A stretch of 64,000 nt of DNA from Heterobilharzia americana (taxonomy: Eukaryota; Platyhelminthes; Trematoda; Strigeidida; Schistosomatidae). Made by a program: the position numbers and the translations under genes. Positions 14,601 to 24,520 of this stretch are shown piece by piece. The stretch is taken from assembly GCA_944470555.2 (NCBI GenBank), contig OX104127.1, forward strand, positions 154,891,776 through 154,955,775, read 5' to 3'. Each line of letters starts with the position of its first letter. The first letter of the stretch is position 1. The notes below the pieces were generated by a model. The model had not been told where the DNA came from, did not search any database, and was given only the letters and a program-made list of their open reading frames with translations.

Positions 14601-17600
14601 ACTACACCTTCTTTGGTAAACTTCGTTTTCTTACCAAGATTAGGACCAACTAGGTTACTTCCTGTTTATTCTCATCTTTCTAAATGTTAATCCCCCATTG
14701 TGTTAATTATTGCATTTTTCCCCCCAGTCCTCTGTTTAATATATATTGACTTGACAAGTAAATGTGTGATCAGATTATTCGAAATGTATTACGCCAATAC
14801 ATCACTCACGTTGTTCAGATAAGTTTTGTCTTCCAACTACACTATCGAAATTCATAAAAGAAACAAACTGTTTCAAACTATAATTTGTATGAACCCGCTT
14901 GATTTCACAATACTTTGAGGCTGTGTGGTAAGTAAATGTGTAAAGTCTCCAGTTAGGAGGCTATTTGGTTGTTATTATTATTAGTCCCTTGGGTTCCTAA
15001 TGGAACATAGGGCTTCAATAGCACGTCTCCAGTGAACTCTGTTCTCTCATATCTTTGAACCTGGTTCCACGACTGCCCACAAGCTCTCATTTCCTCCTCG
15101 CACGATCTCCTACATGTCACCCTCACCTAGGAGGCCCAACTCGTCGCTTCCCGTAGGGATTCCACTCAACAGCCTGGCCTGGAGCGTGATGTCCCCAGTT
15201 GGCCTTCTCAGTGTATGCCCAATCCATCTCAACTTCCTTCCAGTGCATATTTGTTGAGCAATAGGTTCTTGCTTCGTTGGTTCGTTCCCAAAGCTCCTTG
15301 TTGCTTATTCTTTCTGACCATCTGATCTTCAGTACCGAGTGAGTGTAGGCGGCAGCTGTTGATGAATATCTGTAACTTGTTGTAAATGCCTTTCGTAACG
15401 CGCCAAGTCTCTGAACCATGCAGAAGCATTGACCTGAATGACTTGGTGTTGAAAATCCGTATCTTGTTCCACATGCTGAGTGCAGAAGATCTCCACACTG
15501 GTTTCAGGCTAATGAACGCCTGCCTTGCTTTTCCGATTCTGACTTTGATATCCTCGACTGTTCCGCCTGTAGTTGAAACAGTGCTGCATGCCTAGATAGG
15601 TGAAGGAGACTACTTCCTTTAAGTTTCTCCCGTTGGTGGTGATTGGAGTTTGTTGCTGTTGGTGGTGGTGGTGGTGTGGTATCTTCATCACCTTTGTCTT
15701 CTCTATATTCACTTGAAGTGCCATCTTCGCTGCCTCACCTCTTTTGACAACTTGTTAGTTTTTGCCTGTAGATCTTCCAGTTTGTGTGACATCAGACACA
15801 AGTCATCACTGGCGAAATCCAACTCTTCTAGGTTCTTTTCCGCAGTCCAGCCATCCAGCGTATCCCCCTCTTCTCGCTCCCCACTGTTTGCTGCATGATC
15901 CAGTCCAGTCGACCACTATCAGGAATATCATGGGGGATAGTAGGCAACCTTGTTTCACTCCTTCCTGTCTTCACTTCAAAACATCACTGAGCTTCCCATT
16001 GTGAATTACTTGGCTGGTATGTGGCGTCTTCATATAGTTGTTGAATGAGGCTGAAAAAGGTTTGTGGTATTCCGTAGTATTGAAGCAGTTTCCAAATTAC
16101 TTTTCCGTTGACTCTGTCACAGGCCTTCTCAAAGTCTATAAGGTTGAGGTAGTAGAGTTGACTGCCATTCTATACTCTGTTCTATGATGATGCGTAGTGT
16201 AGCGTTGCAATTTGGTCTGCACATGATATGTACTTCCTGAAGCCTGCCTGTTCCGGTTGTAGTTTTGAATCCAGTGCATCTTTTAGCCTCTCCAGGATGA
16301 TGCGGCTTAATATTTTGCTTGGGGTGGACAGGACAGTCATTCCACGCCAGTTCCTGCAAACACTGAGGTCTCTTTTCTTCGGCAGTTTGACAAAGTAACC
16401 CTTCTTCCAATCAATGGCCAGGTACATTCTCTTCCTTCCACACCTTCTGCAATAGTGGTGTGGTGTAAGCATGTCCGCTGTTGTCTCTGCGTCTGTTCTC
16501 AGTGCTTCTGGCTGAATTTCATCTGGTCCTGCTGCTTTCCCACATTTCAGTAGCTTTATGGCGTTCAGGACCTCCATTTTTGTTGGAGGATTTATGTTCA
16601 CTTGTAGTTCTGTGACTCGGCTGTAGGTGGTATTTCTGGACGAAGTGCAGGTGGTGGTGGTGGTCGGTTCAAGAGCTTCTTGAAGTGGTTGGCCCATTGT
16701 TTCCTTTGTTTCTCTTCTTTCGTAATTAAATTTCCGTCATCATCTTTTATTGGTTTCGTCTGCGTTGATCTCCTCCTAGATAGCAACCTGGTTATTTGAT
16801 ACAATGTCGTCAGGTCTCTCTTACCTGCAGCAGCCTGTTCTGCTTCACTTGCCAGTGCTTCGTAGAAGTGTCTTTTGTCTTTCCATGCACTCTTCTTCAC
16901 TTCTTTGTCCAGTGTTTAATACATTGTACTCAGTTCCTCTTGTCGTTGAGCGTCCTTGCACTGGTTTATCTTCTGCTTCACCATCCTCCTCTTCCTACTC
17001 TATCAGCTTCCATTTATCCATCCAGATCCATGGCTTATCTTCTTTCTTCTTCCTTCCTAATACGGTTGTGCAGGTTTCTTTCCATATAGCTTTCAAAGAC
17101 TTCCAGTGTTTTTCCACACAGGTTTCTTCAGGGATGTTGCTCGATGTCTCCCATTTTGTCTTGATGGCTGGCTGCCTTGAAGATCTCCTTTGTAATTTCA
17201 TCCTTCAGTTTCCGAGTGTTGTGCTTGAATTGAGGTCTATCACCAGCTTCCTTGAAGGCTTTTAACTTGATTTGGAAGGTTCCTTGCACTAGGTAGTGGT
17301 CTGAACCTACATCTGCTCCTCTTCTTGACCTTGTGTTAAGTAGACTGCGTCTCCATTTTCTTGAGATTGAGATAAAGTCGATTTGATTTTTAGTGTGTCC
17401 ATCTGGTGAATCCATGTCGCTTTGTGGATATGCTTGTGCCTGAACACACTGCCTCCAATCACCAAATCGTTGAATGCGCAGAATTCTGCAAACAATTCTC
17501 CATTCTCATTCATTTCACCTAGCGCCTCTCGACCCATGGTTAGTTCTCTTCCTCTGTTGTCCCCTCCCAGTTTGGCATTCATGTCGCCCATTAGAATTTT

Positions 17601-19236
17601 GATATCGCCAACTGACGTCTTGTCCAGTGTTGATTGAATTCGTCTGTAGAATTCTTTCTTTTTCTTCTGATCTGCATTATTTGTAGGTGCGTAGTGTAGC
17701 ATTGTATGATTGTGACCTTCCTTCCTTCGTTTTGAGTTGAATCTTGCTGTCATGAGTGTGGAGGAGGAGACTGGTTCCCACTGCATGAGGGCCTGCGATG
17801 CTGTTGGGGACATCATGATAGCCACTTGCAGACTCAGTGTGCTGGTGATCGTCGTTTGGGTGACAATATCGGAGTAGATTATTGATTCTCCAGTTGACAG
17901 TTTGGAAAGTCCACTCCCATTCCATCTGCTTTCGCAAATTCCAAGCACTTTAGTGTGATACCTTCTCATCTCTTTTGCAATCTGGGCTGCCTTACTGGGT
18001 TCAAACATCGTACGGACATTCCATGTCCCCACGTTTACTTTCGCTTTCATCGAGAGGAGAGAAGACATATCGGCCAATTGGCTTCCCGAAGGCTTTCACC
18101 AACTGGCGTCATTTCGCCTCTCCAATTCCAGCGAGGAATAATTTTATTTTTATTTTTTATATTTTGTTTGTGCTTTGAAGTTTCTTTAGCGGTTAGATTT
18201 GTTTTCCCTGTATACCCGGGCTTAGGACCGGCTAGTAACTAGTGAACTAGTTAACCAGGCGAGGTTGACTATTTGGTTGTCATTACAAAAATGCTGCCAA
18301 GGAGGTAGATATATTCAAAAGCTAAGGACAACACTGTTCGTTTATTTTCCTATCAAACTATTTTGAAATCTACCTGAAGTCGCAAACAATATCGAGGACT
18401 CAGCTCAGTGGCCCATGTGTCAGCAGAGACAGATCAATTCGGCTGACTCAAGTAACACGATAAAAACCATACCAGTTGCATGAGGAGTGTCTATCATAGC
18501 TCAATGGCCTAATGGATAACGCTCTGGTGTTTGAGATGGTTAGTCTTGGGTACAAGTTTTAGTGCAAACAACGCCACTCACTGGGAGGCAGGCGCATCAA
18601 ATTTAAGAACCTCAACTAGGACAAAATACGTTGTCTGAACTCCTCTCCTATCCACCAGTGAAGTCCGAATGCAAAAGTAACGAGTGGGTAAGAAAGATAA
18701 AGTTGAACGAAAGACTGATCAGTAACATGATTCAAGGCAAATCTGTGGTCAAACACTGAACCAACTGAGTGTTACGACCAACACACTTGTTTCGAGCAGA
18801 ACTATTTATAGTTACCCACATGAAAAGTAACCGAGAAAATGGGGTCCGAATAGAATTATCATGTAGTGCAAATTTGCAGTGGTATATCTCCTTTGAGAAT
18901 TAGTGGTTCTCAACTTGGTTCTGTGTCCAGTCGACAGTGAATAGAATAAAGAAGTAACAGTCCAAGGTACTCTGCACTTCGAAGATTCTTCAACTGATGT
19001 CAGCTCCTGGTGGTAACTTTTCAAAATTTTATAATTTGAGGGATGACCACTATTCTTATTTCTACAAGAACATTTACAGTTAACTTGTAAAGTGCTAATA
19101 ATCACCTTCGGTTTATGATTCTATTTCATTTTTAATTCAGATATATCGTTACAATCCATATTTAATGGGTCAAGTTCATAAAAGTGCAGTGAAGAAAACT
19201 GGACCGTATCGACCTCTTGGAGAAAAATATATGTAG
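10672..19236 (+). CDS. SCG5 (7B2): Neuroendocrine protein 7B2 (secretogranin V), 3' part, three exons
   Basis: In animals 7B2 is the secretory-pathway chaperone and inhibitor of prohormone convertase 2, so this gene should act in neuropeptide maturation. Exons are 10672-11514, 13000-13077 and 19141-19236, all joined in phase 0, giving 338 residues here. The first visible exon carries DPPNPCP (11290-11310), the family's signature, followed by acidic, Cys-containing sequence. The next two exons each open with a copy of the C-terminal inhibitory motif: VNPYLRGQ followed by VAKK, then YNPYLMGQ followed by VKK. Human 7B2 has one copy (NPYLQGQ...VAKK). The first exon opens after a strong acceptor (TAG 10669-10671) with a hydrophobic stretch (LGSLFSLIFFI), perhaps part of a signal peptide. 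No in-frame ATG lies near its start, so at least one 5' exon is missing. It is longer than human 7B2 (about 212 aa). Family assignment is by motif recall, not a search. Confidence 0.85.
11547..11600. repeat. (TA)n microsatellite
   Basis: About 26 TA units, 33 bases after the donor of the 7B2 PPNPCP exon. Confidence 0.95.
12130..12330 (-). mobile_element. Sm-alpha-type SINE, variant subfamily
   Basis: Minus-strand tail with a hammerhead-like block (CTGATGA at 12301-12307; GAAT instead of GAAA), followed by a variant head: TATCGAGGTATCCACATAGG then AACAGAGGTCTAACAATAGG. The same variant head occurs at 35905-36100. Confidence 0.65.
13000..13077 (+). CDS. SCG5 (7B2): 7B2 exon: first NPYLxGQ unit
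   Basis: A 78-bp exon (26 codons) between TTTTGTAG and GTATGT. It reads TFWVNPYLRGQ, then KRKR, VAKK and RVKR. Both ends are phase 0, so it could be skipped without shifting frame. A longer open frame overlaps it in another phase, which hides it. R-V-K-R just before the end is a furin-type site that would release the next unit. Confidence 0.8.
13610..14060 (+). mobile_element. Second LINE family, C-terminal fragment
   Basis: Translation in pieces gives the schistosome LINE C-terminal module ending in RVQGDQTKMWYQSMKSLTV and the 3' UTR with TTTGCATACTACTATGAGGT. It matches 36550-37056 and 62990-63395. Frames are broken. Confidence 0.65.
14335..14620 (+). mobile_element. Penelope-like element, GIY-YIG end
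   Basis: A 92-codon open frame resembling the C-terminal endonuclease end of Penelope-like elements: KLGEHVPKWLQK, then SSSIAKHIIKTDH, then FVEAIAIHKLKPPLCVQKQF and a closing LHLLW. The catalytic GIY-YIG start and the RT are absent. It lies inside the large 7B2 intron. Confidence 0.72.
14973..18268 (-). mobile_element. RTE (SR2-like) LINE, nearly full-length copy 3
   Basis: A 3296-bp antisense element flanked by the 12-bp repeat CTATTTGGTTGT (14961-14972 and 18269-18280). In element order: a short 5' UTR; an AP endonuclease domain from about 18077 (NVGTWNVRTM, CESRWNGSG, LMGDMNAKLG); a linker with KDKRHFYEALASE; RT with GKAAGPDEIQPEAL and NWRGMTVLSTPSKILSRIIL; FASDD near 15810; and the C-terminal region to about 15123. 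The 3' tail is (AAT)n. The open frames at 18077-17307, 17415-17128, 16900-16598, 16697-16182 and 15724-15123 overlap out of frame, so several frameshifts disable it. Assignment to RTE and likeness to S. mansoni SR2 is by motif. Confidence 0.87.
18390..18700 (+). mobile_element. Sm-alpha-type SINE, decayed
   Basis: A head (ATATCGAGG...), a tRNA-like A-box region (AGCTCAATGGCCTAATGGAT at 18500) and the conserved CACTCACTGGGAGGCAGG. The ribozyme core is destroyed (TTTAAGAA where CTGATGA is expected). Confidence 0.7.
19141..19236 (+). CDS. SCG5 (7B2): 7B2 terminal exon: second NPYLxGQ unit
   Basis: The exon follows the acceptor TTAATTCAG and encodes 31 residues to a TAG stop. It begins IYRYNPYLMGQ, then has VKK at the spacing where VAKK sits in the vertebrate peptide. 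The RVKR of the preceding exon would make this the released C-terminal peptide. A polyadenylation signal follows at 19299-19304. Confidence 0.82.
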   Translation: MYRYNPYLMGQVHKSAVKKTGPYRPLGEKYM

Positions 19237-19298
19237 ACATAATGATGAGGTATAGCTGCATAAAGGACTATCTTCAATTTTCTTTCTTCTATCTCATA

Positions 19299-19304
19299 AA
19301 TAAA
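19299..19304 (+). terminator. Polyadenylation signal of 7B2 gene
   Basis: AATAAA, 63 bases after the 7B2 stop codon, followed by an A-rich run. It is the first such hexamer after the stop. Confidence 0.6.
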
Positions 19305-20320
19305 AAAAATACAACACACTCGATAGATAATACCAATCTTACTAGTTTTTTATTCAATGACTTCATTATCAAGCTGTACAGTTGTATTTATAGTGGATAA
19401 AATGTCAGATAAGTTGACTGAAAAGTTGCTCAGTCACTATACATATGATGCAATTGATGTTGATGAGGAGATTTGTTCATATGTAAGAAAATGGATCACT
19501 AAATGAGGAAGAAAATGAAAACAAGTGGTAAAATAAGAGCTAAATGCTGTTAAACAAGTAAAACATGATGATAATTAAACTTCAGCAGACAGAAGTTGGT
19601 CACTGAATAAAGGACAAATTGATTTTAAGTAATGAAATAGTGGGGGAAATATTGTCAATTAAGTGAAAAATAGTAATAATAAAAGTGAAATGAAATGAGA
19701 TTGACACACTAACCAAAATGAATTGTTAAGGCCAAGATAGAGAAAATGATTTTAAACGCATAATTTTAGTTGTTGTTCATATTTTTCGCTAGTGATTCAG
19801 CTATGCACACGTGGTGGAAACACAGACATTCGAAGCTCACTTTAACTTTGTAAATTACTATAATGGATGAATCTTGAGAAGCTGAATCATCTAACACCAT
19901 TAAGTGTTCACATATGGATGAAGTTGTTTTTCTTCGCTCATTATGCGTTACTAGGTTAATGCTGACTATTCAATCGAAAGACATCTATTTTTGTCACATG
20001 ATAAATGAGAAATTAAAAGATTACTTCAATAGGTTTTCATAAAAAGTGAATTTTTCAAGTTACTCAAGTCTAAAAGAGTAATCGGAATAGGCTAGAAATA
20101 TTAGATATCACTGGAGGTTTTATTAGTGGTAATGAAAAAAGAGAATCACCTTCATCGTTTACTGTTGTAGAGTAGTTCCATTTACGGTGGTTTGTTTGTT
20201 TTAATGAAACCATCAGTTAACTGACAAAAAGGATTAAAGTGAATGATTTCAAACCAATCTTTGCTATCACTACAATATTTTTCAGCCAAACTGATATTTT
20301 ATTTACTTGATTGTGGTTAG
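19305..20320. other. Intergenic, nothing recognised
   Basis: Between the 7B2 polyadenylation signal and a SINE dimer. AT-rich; many short stops in all frames. Confidence 0.4.
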
Positions 20321-20326
20321 TCGAGG

Positions 20327-20625
20327 AATGCAGGACGTGCATTTCGCCCTATTAAGGACTTGTCAGCTGATGTACCTGCACCGTAGTGATGTTGTTTCTA
20401 GTGAGACTCAAACCTCATATCATCCGCTTCAGGTCTCAGTGAGAACAGCATCGCATACAGCTGACGAGTACTAAACAGGACGAAATGGGCTCCCCGGGAT
20501 TCCTCTGCTAGTCATGGCCAAGTAAATTACCGTAAAAAGTACTTAGACAATATCGAGACCAACGGAGCCAACAGATGTTAAACAATTCGATCCAGTATTG
20601 CAACGGAGAAGTACAAGGATATCAA
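20327..20625. mobile_element. Sm-alpha inverted dimer plus following head
   Basis: Minus-strand tail (core CTGACAA, GAAA) then plus-strand tail (core CTGACGA near 20473, GAAA) with outer ends GGAATGCAGG and GGGATTCCTC. A new SINE head (ATATCGAGACC...) follows at about 20545. Helix II is mismatched in both. Confidence 0.6.
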
Positions 20626-23220
20626 CAAGTAATGATATTTTATTGGTTGAGAGATAAGATGCTGTAAACTAAAGAGTTTTCTTTCAACTGGTGATGGAGC
20701 CGGTACCAAAGCTGATGACTGATGAAGAGAAGATAAGTTAAAGGGGATAGAGAAGCTGAAATGATCTTTGCCCTGATTCTATTAAGAGATTTACTTCAGT
20801 AGACGTTTGATACAGAAACAGTATTTGCGATAGTGTTTTGTCAATTAGGATAAATGAGTTCTGAAGCATTGTACTGTGTTTTAGAGATAATAAGGACCTA
20901 AAACAGCTCGTTATATGATATATTAGGTTTGTTGCGGAAAAATTAATTTATTCATGAATTTCATGACGATCGAAAATCAGTAAGACAGAAAATGAATCTA
21001 TCTCACCCTTTGAAAATCTTACGGATGCGTTAGTCGAGATAAGCCTTCTTATACTGTAAGACTTGTATAAATATTAAAGATAAGTTTCTTATTATCGACC
21101 AAATAGACATATATATATATATATATATCTTGGTTTATTATGAAGAAAAATATTTGCTTCTCTGGAGCTGAGTACATCAGCTTGTGAAATATACTAGTGA
21201 AGCTCATCTAGTCAGATTGACGAAGGGAAAATGGAGACGCATGTAACAGAGCGATTAGTAAACCGACTACACTTGATAATTCCTTCAGAATTTTATACAA
21301 GATGCAGCCAAGTCACCTGAAACGTTTAGGTATAGAACATCTAAGAATAACTGAAGCGCTCGTAATTTAAAATTGTAACCCATAATTGTGCATTCAAAAG
21401 AAGTATGTACAACCTCTTTCTTTATCATGAACACCGTTAATGGGTATGGTAGTCCCGTCACGATGTAATTATATTTTGTTTTCTCACTAGTTTATTTCCT
21501 GATTCTAAGTGCATATATATGCACTTTGACCTTTGATTGTGAATTACTCTGGAGTGTTCTATCCCTTCTAATATAAATTCAAGAACGTACAGCTAGAAAA
21601 AATGACTTCCAAGAAAAGAAAACTTTTATCTTCACAGGAGTCGTCTTTTCTCTTTTCATATTTGAAGACTAATTTCTCACAACGAAAGTTTGGAAACCTT
21701 CGTGCATAGTTGTTAGAATGGTTTAAACAAAACTGTAATGCAATTAAACAAGGTCCAGAAAAGTTCTAAAAGAATTCACCAGAAACCTTGTCACTTCATT
21801 TGGCCTACATCTTTGTGGCAATTGTATCCATTGCTTATCAACTTATCCAACTTGAATGACTCTTAAACGTTTTTCAAGACTTGAAGTATAATTTAAAATC
21901 TACTGCCAATAAGAAAGGCTTAAATTCCTAATTTTCTTGAACTCACGGGAGTATTGATCTCAATAGAGTGCCATCATTATTAGTGAAGAATAAGCAAATA
22001 TTCAGGTTATCATGTATCCTATTCCAGTTACGCTGTTTTTGCTACAAGTATTCCACTGAGAACTAGATACGAATACTTACTTAGAAAGTAAGCAGATTCT
22101 TGATATTCTAAATTGGATTGGAGATTGCCATGTAGCAAAATAACAATTGAGCACTTGGAGGAGCATTCAATAGAGTGTAGTTCTCTATTCCAGTTTACAT
22201 GATGGTTTCATCCTATTTCAACTAGAAAGAACAAGTTGAACAATCCAGTTAACTATGCAGACTTTATGATGCATTGTGAAAAGCAATGAAGCAGTTCCTT
22301 AAAGGCTTGGAGGATTTCTACATATGGTTGGCTGTGATTAGCTAGACATTGAAAATCCACAATAAGTTATTCTAATCAAACATTAAAACTGGTATTTGAA
22401 AATTATGCGGTAACCACGTCGAAACGCCCAAAATAATTCCAGTGAAACATTGCGAAGATAAAATAACGCAAACGTAATCGCTATTTTAATAAAATACATA
22501 CCAATATCCTGTCATATTTGAGGGCAGTGACTCAACGGTTACCAATATAAACAATGTTCACGAAGGCCTAAAACAAATTTATGCATGAGAAAAAGTCTCA
22601 TTGATAGTTCTTACATACCAATACGAAAATGAAAGACAAACGGAATTCATAGATCAATCTTGTTTGCATTTACTCTCCCACTTTATAAACTTAGTTGTTC
22701 ATTATTTCATCTGTATTATCTCAGCGTTGTTAGTAGAACATGATCATGGCCAATCGGGATGTTTTACCTGCTTCTTATGAGTATTATGCTGACAAAGCGT
22801 AGTAGAAAAGTCATGAAGCTGTAGCAGTATCTTAGTGGTGGACGCAATTATCCCCTCACTCCTTGCTCTCCACTGTCAAACGACAAAGCAATTTGACTTC
22901 TTATTTGAAGATAGAAATGGAAGTTAATGTATTTCTTAATGGTTGCGTCGTTTAGTGATTCTCATAACTTAATTGAGCTTACTCAGCCTTCAATATCTTT
23001 ATAAAATATGTGGTTCAAATTGTTATACTTTTCTTCATCAAGTCAGTTTTCACACAGAAGAAATTCCTTCCTTTAACAAAAGGCGTTTATCTCGAGAAGG
23101 AAGTATCGCAAAATAATCTAACAAGTTACAGTCCGAAAGTGAAACACACTTGAACACACACTGAATCTATGTTACACTACTGATACTACGCATCAAAATA
23201 AAACAACAATATATTATTTA
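20626..23220. other. Intergenic, nothing recognised
   Basis: AT-rich with a short (AT)n run at 21110-21128. I see no exon or known repeat. Confidence 0.4.
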
Positions 23221-23224
23221 ATTT

Positions 23225-23230
23225 TTTATT
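23225..23230 (-). terminator. Polyadenylation signal of metallothionein
   Basis: TTTATT on the plus strand, i.e. AATAAA on the gene strand, 72 bases after the stop codon and followed by AT-rich sequence. Confidence 0.6.
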
Positions 23231-23301
23231 GAAATGATTAGGTTAATAAGTGGAACATGAATTTTTCTACTGAAACAATTTGAACTGATTTCCTGTTCTA
23301 T

Positions 23302-23549
23302 TCATTTGCATTCATTGCAGCATGAACAACCACAGCCACAACTAACACATTGACAGGAACCTTTTGGACAATTACAACCGCTACCGGACTTGCAACCACT
23401 GCAGCATTTACAGTCGGTACCACCACAGGCTAAAACATAGGAGACAACAAGAATTTAGACAAGACATAACGTATATGTTTTTCAAAACTAAATGAAATAT
23501 CACATGGGTGGATGTATTATCAGAATATATCAACAAACTAACCTGGCAT
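23302..23549 (-). CDS. Metallothionein, two exons
   Basis: A complete small Cys-rich metal-binding protein, expected to buffer Zn/Cu/Cd in the cytosol. Exon 1 supplies only ATG CCA G (23543-23549) before the donor GTTAGT; exon 2 (23302-23429) follows the acceptor TTTTAG and ends in TGA. The join is phase 1, and the product starts MPACGGTDCKCC. It has 44 residues with 15 Cys in C-C, C-x-C and C-x-x-C spacings, plus Lys, Ser and Gly, and no aromatic residue or His. This composition is diagnostic of metallothioneins. The intron is 113 bp. A TATA-like TATATAA (23608-23614) lies about 60 bases upstream of ATG, and AATAAA lies 72 bases past the stop. No clear metal-response element was seen by eye. 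Confidence 0.88.
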
Positions 23550-23607
23550 GTTTTTGTATTAGTGGAGAGTCAGGTTATTCGATATTCATTATGAAAATTT
23601 TGTTTCA

Positions 23608-23614
23608 TTATATA
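23608..23614 (-). promoter_or_regulatory. Possible TATA box of metallothionein
   Basis: TATATAA on the gene strand about 60 bases before the start codon. In AT-rich DNA such a match is weak evidence, but position and gene type fit. Confidence 0.35.
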
Positions 23615-24129
23615 CTATATTCCTCTATGCTTCATATGTGAATTACACATAGAAATATGAACCAACGAAAATTTTGAAATATTTCACATAGCATTTCTGA
23701 TTGGATGAATTCTTATGACAGTTCGAACGATTTTCTGAATGATGAGATTTGAGATCTAAAATATCCAAAGGAACATCTTTAAAACTTAACAACGTATATA
23801 CTTTTCAGGCATGTTTCCTATCGAAATGAGACAGTGCTTCATTACATTATCAGCAATATTATTCATAGATAACTTCAGGTTTTATGCCATTTCATTGAAG
23901 TTGCTTACATGAGTTGTAAACAGGTATACTGACGTAAAATGCCAGGAGAATTTCAAATTTACGAAATGTAAGGTTATTCAGTTAGATTGCATTTCAAACT
24001 TGAAAGCATGACAAAATTCTGCTGATGACTTAATGCCAGATCAAGCATCTACTGTCTGTTCCGTTTAACGAGTAACGTGTTGGATTCTTGAGCCACTGGA
24101 CATCCACAGTCACTTTTTATTCTTCAGTA

Positions 24130-24520
24130 ATCTTCCTGATTGTGGTGGATTGGGTTGGGCTTGATCAAGCAACAAACATCTGTGAGGAGCAAGAAGAGGG
24201 GTATGCACTATTTGACCGATAAAAAAACCTACACGATTTGGATTCCTACGAAGATGACTTATGTTTAATGTCACACAAGCTCCAAGGTGAAAACAAACAA
24301 GTTAGGCGGAAGAGGCGAGGCAGCGAATACGGGACTTCCTTTAGGTGAATGTGGAGAATACACAGATGATGAAGATACCCACTCAATAACAGCAACAACA
24401 AGTACCAATCACCATCAACGGGAAAACTGTAAAAGAGGTTATCTCTTTCACCTGCCTACCTAGGCAGTATCATTTCAACTACAGGCGTTCGCATAGAAGA
24501 GGGTGTCTAAGCCAGTATCG
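24130..24520 (+). mobile_element. RTE (SR2-like) fragment
   Basis: Sense-strand relic of the RT core of the same family: DLDSYEDDLCLMSHK in place of LDFASDDLCLMSHK, then the Gln/Asn-coding CAACAACA stretch and YLGS. Stops and frameshifts throughout; both ends missing. Confidence 0.72.

Noticed and set aside
16796..17265. Plus-strand frames of 97 and 153 codons
   Set aside because: Antisense shadows of the RTE coding region.
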